Shown: positions 1 to 9,384 of the stretch, piece by piece
Position numbering within the stretch: the stretch's first letter is position 1
Layout: each line of letters begins with the position of its first letter
Source of the DNA: Micromonospora sp. WMMD1120
GTDB lineage: Bacteria; Actinomycetota; Actinomycetes; Mycobacteriales; Micromonosporaceae
Length of the DNA stretch: 64,000 nt
Reading direction: 5' to 3'
NCBI RefSeq assembly: GCF_029626235.1
Contig: NZ_JARUBO010000005.1
Span: 1,892,501-1,956,500 of the forward strand
Position numbers and translations under genes: made by a program
Notes under the pieces: generated by a model
Databases searched by the model: none
What the model was told of the DNA's origin: nothing
The model's input: the letters and a program-made list of their open reading frames with translations, nothing else

Positions 1-380
1 TGCGCCGGATGTAGTCCCAGCTCTACCTCTGCGGTACGACACTTCCGTCCGACCGGGCCGGTCGATCGGGGGCCATCGCCGGCGGTCGAGCGCCAACCAT
101 ACGGACCCCGAGGTCAGAGCTTCAACAAGGCCGGTGGACGAGCCTCGGGACAACCTGTGGATGCCGGTGGGCAGCATGTGCGCAGAGTGTGCACAGCCTG
201 TGGAAAACCATTGGGGAATTCTCGGCCGCAAGCCCTTGGCCTGCTTAAACAGCCTCCCCACCCTGTGGAGGAGAATATTTCGGTCGGGTCTGTGACACGA
301 TCGTCCCGTACTATCTCCAGCGAACGGCTACACCTGGACAGCGGATTCCGCTTTCGGTTCAGAAGGGTCACACTCCGGCC
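1..380. other. Non-coding stretch at left edge with DnaA-box-like motifs
   Basis: I see no convincing gene here. The reading frames present are short or antisense to the next gene. Three TGTGGA-type sequences occur (TGTGGATGC at 156, TGTGGAAAA at 199, TGTGGAGGA at 264). They resemble imperfect DnaA boxes, but none matches the consensus, so binding is speculative. The stretch probably holds the promoter of the membrane-protein gene that starts at 381. Confidence 0.3.
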
Positions 381-1952
381 GTGAGTTACCGGGACTGGGG
401 ACGCGGGGATGGCAGCCCGCGCGAGCGCCAGCCAACCGCCTCGTGGAGTGAGCGCGCGGCGTCCGTTCCGGTCGATCCCTATGAGGAGGACGGGCGCTAC
501 CGCACCTCCAGTCGGCGGCGTGCCCTGGAACGCGGCCAAGACGAGCCGGTCGACGCCTACCTGCCCCGGTGGGCGCTGGAGTCGGGCGTCCAGCGCGCCG
601 ACGGCGGGGGTCGTCATGCCGCGCCGGACGAGGACGACGACGGGTTCGACCGGCCGACGTCGGGCGCCGGTCGGCGCGCGGCCGAGTCGGACGCCTGGCA
701 GCGGGGTGGCCGGGCGGGTCGTCGGGAGCAGATGGCGATCGGCGCCGGCCCGGCGTCGGACCACACCCGGGAGTGGACGCTCGACCGTCCGCAGGAGCAG
801 GGGTACGCGGGGCGCCGCCGCGCCGACGCGGAGGAGGACGAGCCGGTTTCCGGCGCGGTGCGGGACCGGCGTCCCCGGCGTGCGCCCGCTGGCCGTCCAC
901 AGGTGATCTGGTCGGGCGGCGATCTGGAGTCGGCTACCCCGGGTGAGCAGACGCCGGGCCAGCAGGCGAGTCCTCCGAGCCGGCGTAGGCGTCGGGTGAC
1001 GGAGGAGTCGTGGGGGTCCCGTCCGGTGGCCGACCCGTGGGCCCGTACGTCGGATCGGGCGGTTGAGCCCGAGCCGTCGTATCCGCCGGCGGTGGATCCG
1101 TGGGACGCGTCGGGCGTGCACGAGTGGCTGCCGTCGGCCGGGGCGGACACCGGTGACCTGAGTGGCCAGTGGCCGGCGGCGGAGAGCGTCGGTGGCTGGG
1201 AGCGCTCGGAGCACACCGGCCAGTGGGAACGGTCCGCGATCGAGGACGACCAGTGGGACCGGACGCTGCCGCCGCGCTCTGACCGGTCGGTGGCGGCGGA
1301 GGGGTGGCCGAGCCGGGACGACGGGTTCTGGTCGGGCACCCGATTGGCCGATGACGATCCTCGGTGGATGGACCCGACGACGTCGGCGCCGCGTTCGCCG
1401 GTTGTCGGCTACACGGCGCCTCGGCCGCGCAGCACGGCCGCGCCGCGTACCGCTGCGCCCCGCGGGGCTGCGCCGCGGACTGGTGCGCCGCGGCGTCGGG
1501 CGGACCGGCCGGTGGTGGGGACGGCGTCGGTGCGCCGGCGGGTCGAGTCGGCGGCCAGTGGCGCCTGGGCGCGGCGGCTGGAGGATGACCTGCTCGACCC
1601 GGATCCCGGTGGGTCGGTCCGACCGCTGCTGTACACGGCTGCCTGTTATCTGGTGCCGGCGATGCTGATCTTCGTCTGGTTGTTGACGTTGGACGCTCAG
1701 GCGCCGGCCGGTTGCGTGACCGACATCAGTGGAGGCGGTTGCGACTCGGCGCGCTCGCGGGCGTTGGAGTCGTTGCTCGCCGGTTCGCCGCGCTTCGGGT
1801 TGGCGCTGGTGAGCAGCCTGGTGGTGGCGGCGCTGCTGCGCCGGGTGGGCACGACGTGGCGGTCGGCGACCATCGCGGTGGCCGCCGCGGTGGTCGGTGG
1901 CGGTCTGTCCACGGTGTTGATCAGCGCGGTGACGGGTCAGCCGATCGGCTGA
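381..1952 (+). CDS. Unknown membrane protein with long disordered N-terminus
   Basis: I do not recognise the family. The 523-residue product starts with GTG. Roughly residues 1-410 are low in hydrophobics and rich in Arg, Asp, Ser, Pro and Trp, with repeated short Trp-containing blocks (GQWERS, DDQWDR, DDPRWMD), so they are probably disordered and cytoplasmic. The last 110 residues hold about three hydrophobic segments (near 418-440, 475-492 and 497-518). A short loop with two cysteines (CVTDISGGGC) sits between the first two and could form a disulfide. It converges on the ribosomal operon across a strong shared hairpin. Third-position GC is very high in this frame, which supports it over the long antisense frame. 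A cell-envelope or division role would be a guess. Confidence 0.7.
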   Translation: MSYRDWGRGDGSPRERQPTASWSERAASVPVDPYEEDGRYRTSSRRRALERGQDEPVDAYLPRWALESGVQRADGGGRHAAPDEDDDGFDRPTSGAGRRAAESDAWQRGGRAGRREQMAIGAGPASDHTREWTLDRPQEQGYAGRRRADAEEDEPVSGAVRDRRPRRAPAGRPQVIWSGGDLESATPGEQTPGQQASPPSRRRRRVTEESWGSRPVADPWARTSDRAVEPEPSYPPAVDPWDASGVHEWLPSAGADTGDLSGQWPAAESVGGWERSEHTGQWERSAIEDDQWDRTLPPRSDRSVAAEGWPSRDDGFWSGTRLADDDPRWMDPTTSAPRSPVVGYTAPRPRSTAAPRTAAPRGAAPRTGAPRRRADRPVVGTASVRRRVESAASGAWARRLEDDLLDPDPGGSVRPLLYTAACYLVPAMLIFVWLLTLDAQAPAGCVTDISGGGCDSARSRALESLLAGSPRFGLALVSSLVVAALLRRVGTTWRSATIAVAAAVVGGGLSTVLISAVTGQPIG

Positions 1953-2050
1953 CCGGCCGGCGAAGCCGAGTCCGGGCCGGCAGGCCGCGTCCGCCGGGTG
2001 CCGGCGGCAGGGCCACGGCCCGGCCAACAACAACGGCGATGGGGTACGCG

Positions 2051-2086
2051 CGAGGGCCCGCACCGATCGCTCGGTGCGGGCCCTCG
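2051..2086. terminator. Bidirectional hairpin terminator
   Basis: A perfect 16-bp stem (CGAGGGCCCGCACCGA and its complement) closes a four-base TCGC loop. It lies between the stop of the membrane-protein gene and the stop of rplI, which converge. It has no long T-tract, as is common for actinobacterial hairpin terminators. Confidence 0.75.
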
Positions 2087-2102
2087 TGTGGCGTTGCGGA
2101 CG

Positions 2103-2549
2103 TCAGCCCTGAACGACGTTCAGGTTGAACGACGCGGTCACCTCGGGGTGCAGCTTGATCTTCACCGGGTAGGTGCCGGTCGACTTGATGTGACCGGGCA
2201 CCTCCAGCCGACGCCGGTCGAGGACCGGGCCGCTGGCCGCCTTGACGGCGTCGACGATCTCGGCCGGAGTGACCGAGCCGAAGAGCCGCCCACCGTCGCC
2301 GGCACGGACCTTCAGGTTGACCTTCAGACCCTCGAGCTGAGCCTTGACCTCGTTGGCGTGGTCGAGGTCGCGGATCTCACGGGCCGAACGAGCCCGCTTG
2401 ATGACCGTGACCTGCTTTTCCGCGCCCTTGGTCCAGGCGATCGCGAAGCCCTGCGGCAGCAGGTAGTTACGGCCGTAGCCGTTCTTGACCTCGACGATGT
2501 CGCCCGGGGCACCGAGGCCGGACACTTCCTGAGTCAGGATGATCTTCAT
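2103..2549 (-). CDS. rplI: 50S ribosomal protein L9
   Basis: The 148-residue length is the family norm. The N-terminal domain begins [19 protein letters not shown] and continues through a [17 protein letters not shown] stretch, the rRNA-binding signature of L9. A charged connecting helix follows, then the C-terminal domain with a GRLFGSVT motif. L9 binds 23S rRNA at the L1 stalk base and helps maintain reading frame. The ATG is preceded by GAGGAGG at good spacing. It is the last gene of the leftward rpsF-ssb-rpsR-rplI operon and ends at the shared terminator. dnaB usually follows in relatives, but here an opposing membrane-protein gene comes next. Confidence 0.97.
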   Translation of the reverse strand: MKIILTQEVSGLGAPGDIVEVKNGYGRNYLLPQGFAIAWTKGAEKQVTVIKRARSAREIRDLDHANEVKAQLEGLKVNLKVRAGDGGRLFGSVTPAEIVDAVKAASGPVLDRRRLEVPGHIKSTGTYPVKIKLHPEVTASFNLNVVQG

Positions 2550-2563
2550 ATCGGTGCCTCCTC

Positions 2564-2803
2564 TCAGCGGGTGGTGGCCGTGTACGGCAGGAGCGCCATC
2601 TCACGGGCGTTCTTGACCGCACGGGCGATCTGCCGCTGCTGCTGCGAGGTCACGCCGGTCACCCGCCGAGCGCGGATCTTGCCGCGGTCGGAGATGAACT
2701 TGCGCAGCAGCGCGGTGTCCTTGTAATCGATGTAGGTGATCCCGTCCTTGTCGAGCGGGTTCACCTTCTTCTTCGGCTTGCGAAGTGCCGCAGCCTTGGC
2801 CAT
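2564..2803 (-). CDS. rpsR: 30S ribosomal protein S18
   Basis: The 79-residue protein begins [17 protein letters not shown]. It has the core S18 signature around [18 protein letters not shown] and [19 protein letters not shown], where the basic helix contacts 16S rRNA beside S6. The frame is open upstream to 2845, but the start at 2803 has AGGAGC eight bases before it and matches the family N-terminus. No Cys zinc-ribbon is present, so this is the zinc-independent form. It lies between ssb and rplI in one operon. S18 forms a heterodimer with S6, the product of the first gene of the operon. Confidence 0.97.
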   Translation of the reverse strand: MAKAAALRKPKKKVNPLDKDGITYIDYKDTALLRKFISDRGKIRARRVTGVTSQQQRQIARAVKNAREMALLPYTATTR

Positions 2804-2844
2804 TGCACGTGCTCCTGGTTTGCGATCGCGGGCGCTCGGCGCCA

Positions 2845-3357
2845 TTAGAACGGAGGCTCCTCGTCGAAGTTGCCGCCCGATCCAGCACGCGCGGGAGAGG
2901 GAGCGGCCGAAGCCCAGGGGTCGTCGAAGTTGCCTCCGCCGCCCTGGTTGCCACCGCCACCGCCACCGAAGCCGCCGCCACCGCCACCGGAGCGGGACAT
3001 CTTCTGCACCTTCGCCGTGGCGTAGCGCAGCGAAGGGCCGATCTCGTCGACCTCAAGCTCGATGACAGTGCGCTTCTCGCCCTCGCGGGTCTCGTAGGAC
3101 CGCTGACGCAGCCGGCCCGAGACGATCACCCGAGCGCCACGCTGGAGCGACTCGGCGACGTGCTCGGCGGCCTGCCGCCAGACGGTGCATGCGAGGAACA
3201 GCGGCTCGCCGTCCTTCCACTCGTTCGACGCCTTGTCCATGTAACGGGGCGTCGAAGCGACTCGGAACTTGGCGACCGCAGCCCCGGAGGGGGTGAACCG
3301 CAACTCGGGGTCATCGGTCAGATTGCCGATGACCGTGATGGTGGTGTCTCCTGCCAT
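2845..3357 (-). CDS. ssb: Single-stranded DNA-binding protein
   Basis: The 170-residue protein begins [19 protein letters not shown] and has an OB fold over residues 1-110 that binds ssDNA as a tetramer. A Gly-rich linker follows, then the acidic tip DEEPPF, the docking peptide for replication and repair partners. I chose the ATG at 3357 because GAGGAGATGG sits just upstream. An in-frame start at 3375 would precede that site. It lies between rpsF and rpsR, as in most bacteria, so its expression is tied to ribosomal protein synthesis and probably to the leader described upstream of rpsF. Confidence 0.97.
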   Translation of the reverse strand: MAGDTTITVIGNLTDDPELRFTPSGAAVAKFRVASTPRYMDKASNEWKDGEPLFLACTVWRQAAEHVAESLQRGARVIVSGRLRQRSYETREGEKRTVIELEVDEIGPSLRYATAKVQKMSRSGGGGGGFGGGGGGNQGGGGNFDDPWASAAPSPARAGSGGNFDEEPPF

Positions 3358-3453
3358 GACCATCTCCTCGCGCACTCAGCGTCTCGTCCTACAGGCTCGC
3401 AGAGCCGTACGACAGAGCCGCGGAGGCTGATCCGGGCGAACCGGGTTGAATGC

Positions 3454-3744
3454 TTAGCGCATCTCCGGCCGGATGACCTTGGTGCGCAGCACGGACTCGT
3501 TGAGCCGGAGCTGACGGTCCAGCTCGGCCACGGCAGCAGGCGTGGCCTGCAGGTCGACGACGGCGTAGATGCCCTCGGCCTTTTTGTTGATCTCGTACGC
3601 GAGGCGCCGGCGGCCCCACACGTCGGTCTTCTCAACCGAGCCACCCGCGGTCCGGATCACGTTCAGGTACGTGTCGAGCGACGGGGCGACGGTGCGTTCC
3701 TCGAGGCTGGGGTCGAGGATCACCATGATCTCGTAATGACGCAA
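3454..3744 (-). CDS. rpsF: 30S ribosomal protein S6
   Basis: The 96-residue protein begins [19 protein letters not shown], the classic S6 N-terminus. It contains the [14 protein letters not shown] block and a C-terminal basic stretch ending IRPEMR. S6 binds the 16S rRNA platform with S18. The start codon is TTG, which is supported by homology to the family start and by AGGAGGTGAG ten bases upstream. It is the first gene of the operon and is preceded by an inverted repeat that can mask its ribosome-binding site. Confidence 0.96.
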   Translation of the reverse strand: MRHYEIMVILDPSLEERTVAPSLDTYLNVIRTAGGSVEKTDVWGRRRLAYEINKKAEGIYAVVDLQATPAAVAELDRQLRLNESVLRTKVIRPEMR

Positions 3745-3753
3745 GACGTGCTC

Positions 3754-3798
3754 ACCTCCTGTGGGCTAAGCGGCCACGGTCCTTCCGTGGCAGGAGGT
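3754..3798 (-). promoter_or_regulatory. Candidate S6:S18 autoregulatory leader of rpsF
   Basis: Read on the minus strand, ACCTCCTG (from 3798) is the exact complement of CAGGAGGT (ending 3754), which contains the rpsF Shine-Dalgarno sequence. Between them sits an inner hairpin CCACGG-AAGGA-CCGTGG. The stem would occlude the ribosome-binding site. Known bacterial rpsF leaders bind the S6:S18 dimer through a stem with a CCG element and repress translation. The position, the anti-SD arm and the ACCGTGG arm all fit that pattern. That the complex binds here is an inference. Confidence 0.55.
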
Positions 3799-4059
3799 CG
3801 TGCGTCGTTGCCCGCACGTGCCGGGGGATCCCGGTCGGACGCGGACAACCTGACCAGGATAGCCGGTCCGAACGATCATGCCCCGGGTGGTGGCGGCGGA
3901 GCCGGGACGCGGCGACGGGGGTCCACCGCCCGGCCGCCTGTCGGCTGGTGGTGAACCCCCGTCTACGAGGCCGCGGGGCGTCCGGTCCGCATTCCTTGGG
4001 TGGGACCTGGGGAGGAACGACCACACCGATGAGGTTGGACCGAAGACGCCCCGCGGAGC

Positions 4060-4087
4060 TTTATCGTGTTGTTATCTGACGATACAA
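4060..4087 (-). promoter_or_regulatory. Possible promoter of the rpsF operon
   Basis: On the minus strand TTGTAT and GATAAA are separated by 16 bases, a fair match to a housekeeping-sigma promoter. Transcription from here would give a leader of about 310 nt before rpsF, long enough to hold a structured regulator. The same DNA forms an imperfect inverted repeat (GTTGTTATC-TGAC-GATACAAC, one bulged base), so it may also be an operator. The rest of the 3799-4374 gap holds no gene I can support; it should also contain the nfo promoter. Confidence 0.35.
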
Positions 4088-4374
4088 CGGCACTCGTACC
4101 TTGTCGGGGGAAAAAGCACAAATTTCCGAGATTTTCCGAGGGCCGCCATCCAGGTGCGGCGAGGGCGGCCCCCGCCGCGCCGGGCCGCGCGGCAGGGGTG
4201 ACCTTGCTGTCGACCGTCGACCACCGGCCACCCGCCGCGGACGCCCGCGCCACTCGCGCCGACCGGAGGTCGATCGCCGGCTCGATCCCATCAACGATCG
4301 TCGGTTCCCACGGTGACGCGACACCGTCCCAACCGTCGCCACGGTGGTCGGGGCCGCGACGTAGGCTCGCTCGC

Positions 4375-5166
4375 ATGCGTATCGGAGCCCACGTCGATTC
4401 GACCGACCCGCTGGCGGAGGCGACCGCCCGGTCCGCCGACACCGTGCAGTTCTTCCTCTCCGACCCCCAGGGCTGGAAGGCGCCCAAGCCTCGGGAGGAT
4501 GCCGAGCTGCTACGCGCGGCCGAGGTCGACCTCTACGTGCACGCCCCCTACGTCATCAACGTCGCCACCCTGAACAACCGGATCCGTATCCCCAGCCGGA
4601 AGCTGCTCCTCGGGCACGCCACCGCGGCCGCCGGCATCGGCGCCAAGGGCCTCATCGTGCACGGCGGCCACGTCAACGCCGGCGACGACATCGCCGTCGG
4701 GTTCGACAACTGGCGCAAGACCTTCGCGTACGCGGCCGACTCCGGCGGCTTCGGCGTGCCGGTCCTGATCGAGAACACCGCCGGCGGCGACAACGCGTGC
4801 GCCCGACGCCTGGACGCCCTCGCCCGACTCTGGGACGCCGTCGGCGACTACGAGGTCGGCTTCTGTCTGGACACCTGCCACGCCTACGCGGGCGGTGAGG
4901 AACTGCTCGGCCTCGTCGACCGGGTCAAGGCGATCACCGGACGGATCGACCTGGTGCACGCCAACAACTCCAAGGGTGGTTTCAACTCCGGCCAGGACCG
5001 GCACGACAACCTCGACGGCGGCACGATCGAGCCCGAGTTGCTGGTAGCGGTGATCCGGGCCGCCGGCGCGCCGGTCGTGGTCGAGACACCGGGGGGCGCG
5101 ACCGGTCAGAGCGCCGACATCGACTTCCTCCGTGAGCAGCTCGGCAACGGGAGTTCCGCGGCATGA
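4375..5166 (+). CDS. nfo: Deoxyribonuclease IV (AP endonuclease)
   Basis: A TIM-barrel endonuclease IV of 263 residues, close to the usual length. It cleaves the DNA backbone 5' to abasic sites in base-excision repair. The start [13 protein letters not shown] is the family N-terminus. The metal-site motifs appear in order: [30 protein letters not shown] (Glu ligand), [13 protein letters not shown] (Asp and His ligands), [16 protein letters not shown] and a terminal VVVETPGG. The frame is open for 100 codons upstream, but that stretch has no conserved features, and ATG at 4375 matches the family. The stop overlaps the next start (ATGA), so the two are probably co-transcribed. Confidence 0.95.
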   Translation: MRIGAHVDSTDPLAEATARSADTVQFFLSDPQGWKAPKPREDAELLRAAEVDLYVHAPYVINVATLNNRIRIPSRKLLLGHATAAAGIGAKGLIVHGGHVNAGDDIAVGFDNWRKTFAYAADSGGFGVPVLIENTAGGDNACARRLDALARLWDAVGDYEVGFCLDTCHAYAGGEELLGLVDRVKAITGRIDLVHANNSKGGFNSGQDRHDNLDGGTIEPELLVAVIRAAGAPVVVETPGGATGQSADIDFLREQLGNGSSAA

Positions 5167-7640
5167 CCACCGGACAGCCCGGGACCGGCAACGCCCGGTC
5201 CGCCCCCACCGACGCAGATGCCGAGAGCCGAGGCGGCACCGCCCCGGGCACCCCCGCCCAGCCGGCCCGCACCGCCGAGGTGACCCCGCAGGTCGGCATC
5301 CCGCGAGCGGGCGATGCCGGAGCGACCGCGAACGGCGGCTCCGCGGCCGACGCTCCCGGCGCGCCGCCGTCCGCCGGTGTCGCCGGTCAGCAGACGAGCC
5401 CCACCGCCGTAACAGACACGGCCGGAGGCGGAAAGGACGCGGCCGGAGGCAGTGGGCGCGCGGCCGGAGGCAGTGGGTACGCGGCCGGGGGCGGCGGGGA
5501 GGCAGCCGGAGGCAGCGGGGACGGCGGCAAACAGGACGCCACCGCCACGGACACCGCCGGGGACGCTGCCGCGACCACCGACGCCGCTACCAAGGACAGC
5601 AGCGCGACCGAGGACGACAGCACGACCAAGAGCAACAGCGCGACCAAGGACGACAGCAAGACCAAGGACGGCAGCGGCGCCAGCACGGCCGCCACGGACG
5701 GAAGGACGACCACCGACGGGCGGGCCGCCGAGGAGGAGAAGGCGGGCGACGCCGGCGACAAGGCCAAGGCCGGCGGCGAGACCAAGGCCGATGGCGAGGC
5801 CAAGGCCGGCGACAAGGCCAAGGCCGGCGATAAGGCCAAGGCCGGCAGCGAGACGAAGGGGGACGGCGGCGACCCGTGGGAGGCGTTCGCGTCCGCGCCG
5901 GAGCCGAAGCCGACTCTCCTCGCCCGGGTGGGCGGCGCCGTCGGCCGGTTCCTGAGCCACGAGTGGACCCTCGCAGCCCTCGCCTCGTTGGCGCTGGCCG
6001 TGCTGATGACCTGGCCCACGCTGCGCTATCCGCGGTACACGCTTCCCCAGGACTACTGGGACCCGAGCCTTCAGGCGTGGCAGATGGCCTGGTCCGGGCA
6101 CATCCTGCTGGCCGACCCGGCTCGGCTGTGGCAGTCGAACACGTTCTTCCCCGAGCTGTGGAGCTTCGCCTTCTCCGACACGCTGCTCGGGTATGCCCCG
6201 GCCGGAATGCTCGGCAGCGGTCCCGAGGACGCGGTGCTGCGCTACAACATCATGTTCGTGCTGGCGCACGCGCTCGCCACGTTCGGGGCGTACGCGCTGG
6301 CGCGGCAGCTCGGGGCCGGCCGGATCGGCGCGGCCGTGGCGGGCGTCAGCTACACCTACGCGCCGTGGTTGCTGGCCCAGGCCGGACACCTGCACGTGCT
6401 CTCCAACGGGGGTATCCCGCTGGCGCTGGCGATGTTGGCGCGCGGGCACGGTTGGTCCCTCCGGCACGGTTACCGACCGGAGCGCCGGCACGACGGTTGG
6501 GTCTACGCCGGTTGGCTGGTGGCGGCCTGGCAGCTCAGCCTCGGCTTCGGCATCGGGCTGCCGTTCGCGTACCTCCTGGCCGGTGTGGTGCTAATCGCCG
6601 CCGTCCTGTTCCTCGTACGACGGCTGCGCACCGGTCGGGCAGTGCCGTTCGGTCGTCGGCTGCTCGCCGCCGACGTGCTCGGTGGGGTGCTGTTCGCCGG
6701 GGTGGGGCTGCTGATGGCGTACCCCTTCTTCAAGGTCACCGAGCTGCACCCGTACGCGGAGCGCACCATCGGCGATGTCAGCATCTTCTCGCCACCGGCG
6801 TCGGGGTTCGTGACGGCGCCGGCCGAGTCCCGGATCTGGGGCGGGCTGCACGAGGGTGCCCGAGCGGCGCTGCCGTGGCACCCGGAGATGACCCTGCTGC
6901 CGGGTTTCGTGCTCTACGCCCTCGCCCTGGGCGGGCTGTTCTTCTCGGTCTGGCGGCTGCGGCACCGACTGCTGCTGCTGGCCGGGGTGCTGGTCACGAT
7001 GGCCTTCGCGATGGGCACCCGCTTCTTCGACGGCACGTTCACCTACGTGCCGCTCTTCGAGCACGTGCCGGGTTGGAGCGCGCTGCGTACCCCCGGGCGG
7101 TTGATGCTCTGGACGACGTTGCTGCTCGGCCTGCTCGCGGCGGGCGCGGTGACGGCGCTGACCGACCGGGTCCGTGAGTTGACCGCGCACCGGATCCCGT
7201 CGTGGCCGGGTCCGTGGTTGCGGACGGCGACCCTGCTGCCGCTGCTGCTGGTCACCGTCGAGGGTCTGAACACCACCCCGCACCCGGTGGTGCCGACGCA
7301 ACCGGCCGCGATGCGGTCGGCCCAGGGGCCGCTGCTGGTGCTGCCCAGCAACCAGAGCCTGGACCAGCACGTGATGCTCTGGTCGACCAGCGGGTTCCCC
7401 GACGTGGTCAACGGCGGCAGCGGTTTCACCCCCCGCCAGCTCGACGACGTCCGCCGGGTGAGCCAGTCGTTCCCCGACCAGACCAGCGTGGACTACCTGC
7501 GCACGCTCGGCGTCCGCACCGTGGTGTTGCTGCGCGGTCAGGTGCCCGGCACACCGTGGGAGATCACCATCGACGCGCCGGTCGAGTCGCTGGGCATCAG
7601 CCGGCAGGAGGTCGGGGACGCGGTCGTTTACCGGCTCTGA
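5163..7640 (+). CDS. Polytopic membrane protein, GT-C glycosyltransferase-like
   Basis: The 825-residue product has an extreme N-terminal low-complexity region (about residues 1-250) rich in Ala, Gly, Lys, Asp and Thr, with near-repeats such as [12 protein letters not shown] and [11 protein letters not shown]. Around eleven hydrophobic segments follow, then a soluble C-terminal domain. After the first membrane segment, the loop with [11 protein letters not shown] and, further on, [14 protein letters not shown] resembles the acidic first periplasmic loop and fYP-type motif of GT-C enzymes that use lipid-linked sugars. The exact family is not recognised and substrate is unknown. It is translationally coupled to nfo. 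The repeat tract is probably disordered and length-variable. Confidence 0.7.
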   Translation: MTTGQPGTGNARSAPTDADAESRGGTAPGTPAQPARTAEVTPQVGIPRAGDAGATANGGSAADAPGAPPSAGVAGQQTSPTAVTDTAGGGKDAAGGSGRAAGGSGYAAGGGGEAAGGSGDGGKQDATATDTAGDAAATTDAATKDSSATEDDSTTKSNSATKDDSKTKDGSGASTAATDGRTTTDGRAAEEEKAGDAGDKAKAGGETKADGEAKAGDKAKAGDKAKAGSETKGDGGDPWEAFASAPEPKPTLLARVGGAVGRFLSHEWTLAALASLALAVLMTWPTLRYPRYTLPQDYWDPSLQAWQMAWSGHILLADPARLWQSNTFFPELWSFAFSDTLLGYAPAGMLGSGPEDAVLRYNIMFVLAHALATFGAYALARQLGAGRIGAAVAGVSYTYAPWLLAQAGHLHVLSNGGIPLALAMLARGHGWSLRHGYRPERRHDGWVYAGWLVAAWQLSLGFGIGLPFAYLLAGVVLIAAVLFLVRRLRTGRAVPFGRRLLAADVLGGVLFAGVGLLMAYPFFKVTELHPYAERTIGDVSIFSPPASGFVTAPAESRIWGGLHEGARAALPWHPEMTLLPGFVLYALALGGLFFSVWRLRHRLLLLAGVLVTMAFAMGTRFFDGTFTYVPLFEHVPGWSALRTPGRLMLWTTLLLGLLAAGAVTALTDRVRELTAHRIPSWPGPWLRTATLLPLLLVTVEGLNTTPHPVVPTQPAAMRSAQGPLLVLPSNQSLDQHVMLWSTSGFPDVVNGGSGFTPRQLDDVRRVSQSFPDQTSVDYLRTLGVRTVVLLRGQVPGTPWEITIDAPVESLGISRQEVGDAVVYRL

Positions 7641-7650
7641 GGCTTAGGGC

Positions 7651-7726
7651 GGGTTTTGGGGGGAGCCCACCCGGCTCCGGGCGGTCAGGCTTGATCCCTG
7701 CGCCGGGCGGGCTCCCCCCAAAACCC
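7651..7726. repeat. 18-bp perfect inverted repeat, possible terminator
   Basis: GGGTTTTGGGGGGAGCCC at 7651-7668 is perfectly complementary to 7709-7726, with about 40 bases between them. It lies between two convergent genes. It may act as a bidirectional terminator, but the loop is long and the G6/T4 run is unusual, so a dispersed repeat or the footprint of a small mobile element is an alternative. Confidence 0.5.
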
Positions 7727-7759
7727 TGACGTGGTCCGGGCCACGTTCGACCTTGCGGG

Positions 7760-9262
7760 TCAGGTGCTGACCGGTTCCAGAGAGGGCTCGCTCTTCAGGG
7801 GGCGGCGCCAGCGGTCGAGCCAGGGGGCGTCGGGGGCGCCGTCGAGAACGCCGCCGTCCGGGTCGTCGGCGTAGGTGGCGCGTACCGCGTCCCGCTCGGG
7901 GTGCAGGATCTCCTTCACGACCAGCACGCAGAGCACCACCACTGTGGTCAGCCGCAACGTGGCGGCCAGCACGAACACTCCCTCCGGGAAGACCGGACGG
8001 CTGGTCGCCGCACCGAGCAGTTCACCGTAGAAGGCGACGAAGTAGCAGACCTCGGCGATCTGCCAGGCCAGGAAGGCGCCCCACTTCGGGCGGGCCAGCA
8101 CCACCAGCGGGAGCAGCCACAGCACGAACTGCTGCGACCAGACCTTGCTGAAGATGAGGAACGCCGCCACCACCAGGAAGGCGAGTTGGCCCAGCCGGGG
8201 TCGGCGGGGCGCCCGCAGCGCCAGCACCGCCACCCCGAGGCAGGCCACCGCGAAGAGGGCGTACGAGAGGTTGTTGAGGGTGGGGATGTTGGCGTTCAGC
8301 CATTCGAACGGGCCGAGTTGCGTGGGGTCGTTGCCGACCTTGCCGTCCAGGTAGCGGCCGATGTACCAGAGCGTTCCCCAGTCGATCGGCCGGGTGGTGT
8401 TCAGCTCGAAGAACCGGTCCCAGTTCTCCGGGTACGCGCGTGCGGCCGGCAGGTTCACCAGCACCACTGCCGCGACGGCGGTTCCGGTCGCGACGAGCGC
8501 GGCGCGGACCCGGTTGGCGCGCAGCGCCAGAACGAGGATCGGCCCGAGCAGGAACAGCGGCCAGAGTTTCGCCGCGCCGGCCAGTCCGAGCAGCACCCCG
8601 GCCACCGCCGGTCGTTGTCGGGCCCAGGCCAGCAGGCCGAACGCGGCCAGCCCGATGGCGAGCAGGTCCCAGTTGACGGTGGCGGTGAGCACCAGCGCCG
8701 GGGCCAGCGCGAACATCGCCGCGTCCCAGGGTCGTCGGCGGCGCAACGACAGCAGCACCGCCACCGTCGCCACGGCGAGCGCGCCCAGCACCAGCGCGTT
8801 GAGGTTGTAGAACCACTGAGCCTGGTTGACGCTCGGGTCGTCCGCCCCGACGGCGTGCACCGGCAGACCCAGCGCACCCATGAAGTAGCCGGTGAGCACC
8901 GGGTACTCCACCGGGTGGTCCCGGTAGGGCACCTTGCCCTCGTTGAGGCCCTCGGCGTAATAGAGCGCGAGCACGTCGGTGTAGCAGAACCGGGTGTACT
9001 GGATGTTGTTCTGCCACCCGCCGTCCTGGCAGGGTGACTTCTGCACCCAGTGCAGCGCGAGGGTGAGGCACGCCAGCGCCAGCACGATCCGGGCGGCCGT
9101 CCAGAAGCGACCCTCCCGCCCGGCCGGCCGGTCGAGGGCGGTCGCGTGGTCGCCCAGCGGGCCGCCGATGACGCCGGAGACGCCGCGGACGAACCCGTCG
9201 GAACGGGACGGGTGATCGATGGTTCCGGCGTCGTCGATGCCGGGCGTCGACTGGGTGCTCAT
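7760..9262 (-). CDS. GT87 (DUF2029) family mannosyltransferase-like membrane protein
   Basis: A 500-residue polytopic membrane protein with about ten to twelve hydrophobic segments. The first periplasmic loop carries CYTDVLALYYAEGLNEGKVPYRDHPVEYPVLTG in pieces: an Asp, then a VPYRDHPVEYP motif that is typical of GT87/DUF2029 enzymes using polyprenyl-phosphate mannose. In mycobacteria such enzymes build phosphatidylinositol mannosides and lipomannan. The start MSTQSTPG at 9262 was chosen; the frame is open further to 9337 with no conserved content. It follows ponA on the same strand, and the same gene pair occurs in mycobacteria. The mannosyl donor is inferred from the family. Confidence 0.85.
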   Translation of the reverse strand: MSTQSTPGIDDAGTIDHPSRSDGFVRGVSGVIGGPLGDHATALDRPAGREGRFWTAARIVLALACLTLALHWVQKSPCQDGGWQNNIQYTRFCYTDVLALYYAEGLNEGKVPYRDHPVEYPVLTGYFMGALGLPVHAVGADDPSVNQAQWFYNLNALVLGALAVATVAVLLSLRRRRPWDAAMFALAPALVLTATVNWDLLAIGLAAFGLLAWARQRPAVAGVLLGLAGAAKLWPLFLLGPILVLALRANRVRAALVATGTAVAAVVLVNLPAARAYPENWDRFFELNTTRPIDWGTLWYIGRYLDGKVGNDPTQLGPFEWLNANIPTLNNLSYALFAVACLGVAVLALRAPRRPRLGQLAFLVVAAFLIFSKVWSQQFVLWLLPLVVLARPKWGAFLAWQIAEVCYFVAFYGELLGAATSRPVFPEGVFVLAATLRLTTVVVLCVLVVKEILHPERDAVRATYADDPDGGVLDGAPDAPWLDRWRRPLKSEPSLEPVST

Positions 9263-9384
9263 GAACAGGCATCCTGCCGTACGACAGGGGTGCCCGTCCT
9301 GTCCCGGCGTCGAGATCCGGATAGGAAACGCCGCCACCGGCGGGACAGGTCGTCCGGCCGGCGGCGGCGTCAGGTGTACGTCGG

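Noticed and set aside
114..2063. Long 649-residue minus-strand frame opposite the first gene
   Set aside because: Arg/Pro-rich shadow of the plus-strand gene, as expected in GC-rich DNA. It has no domain, no Shine-Dalgarno and poor codon-position bias.
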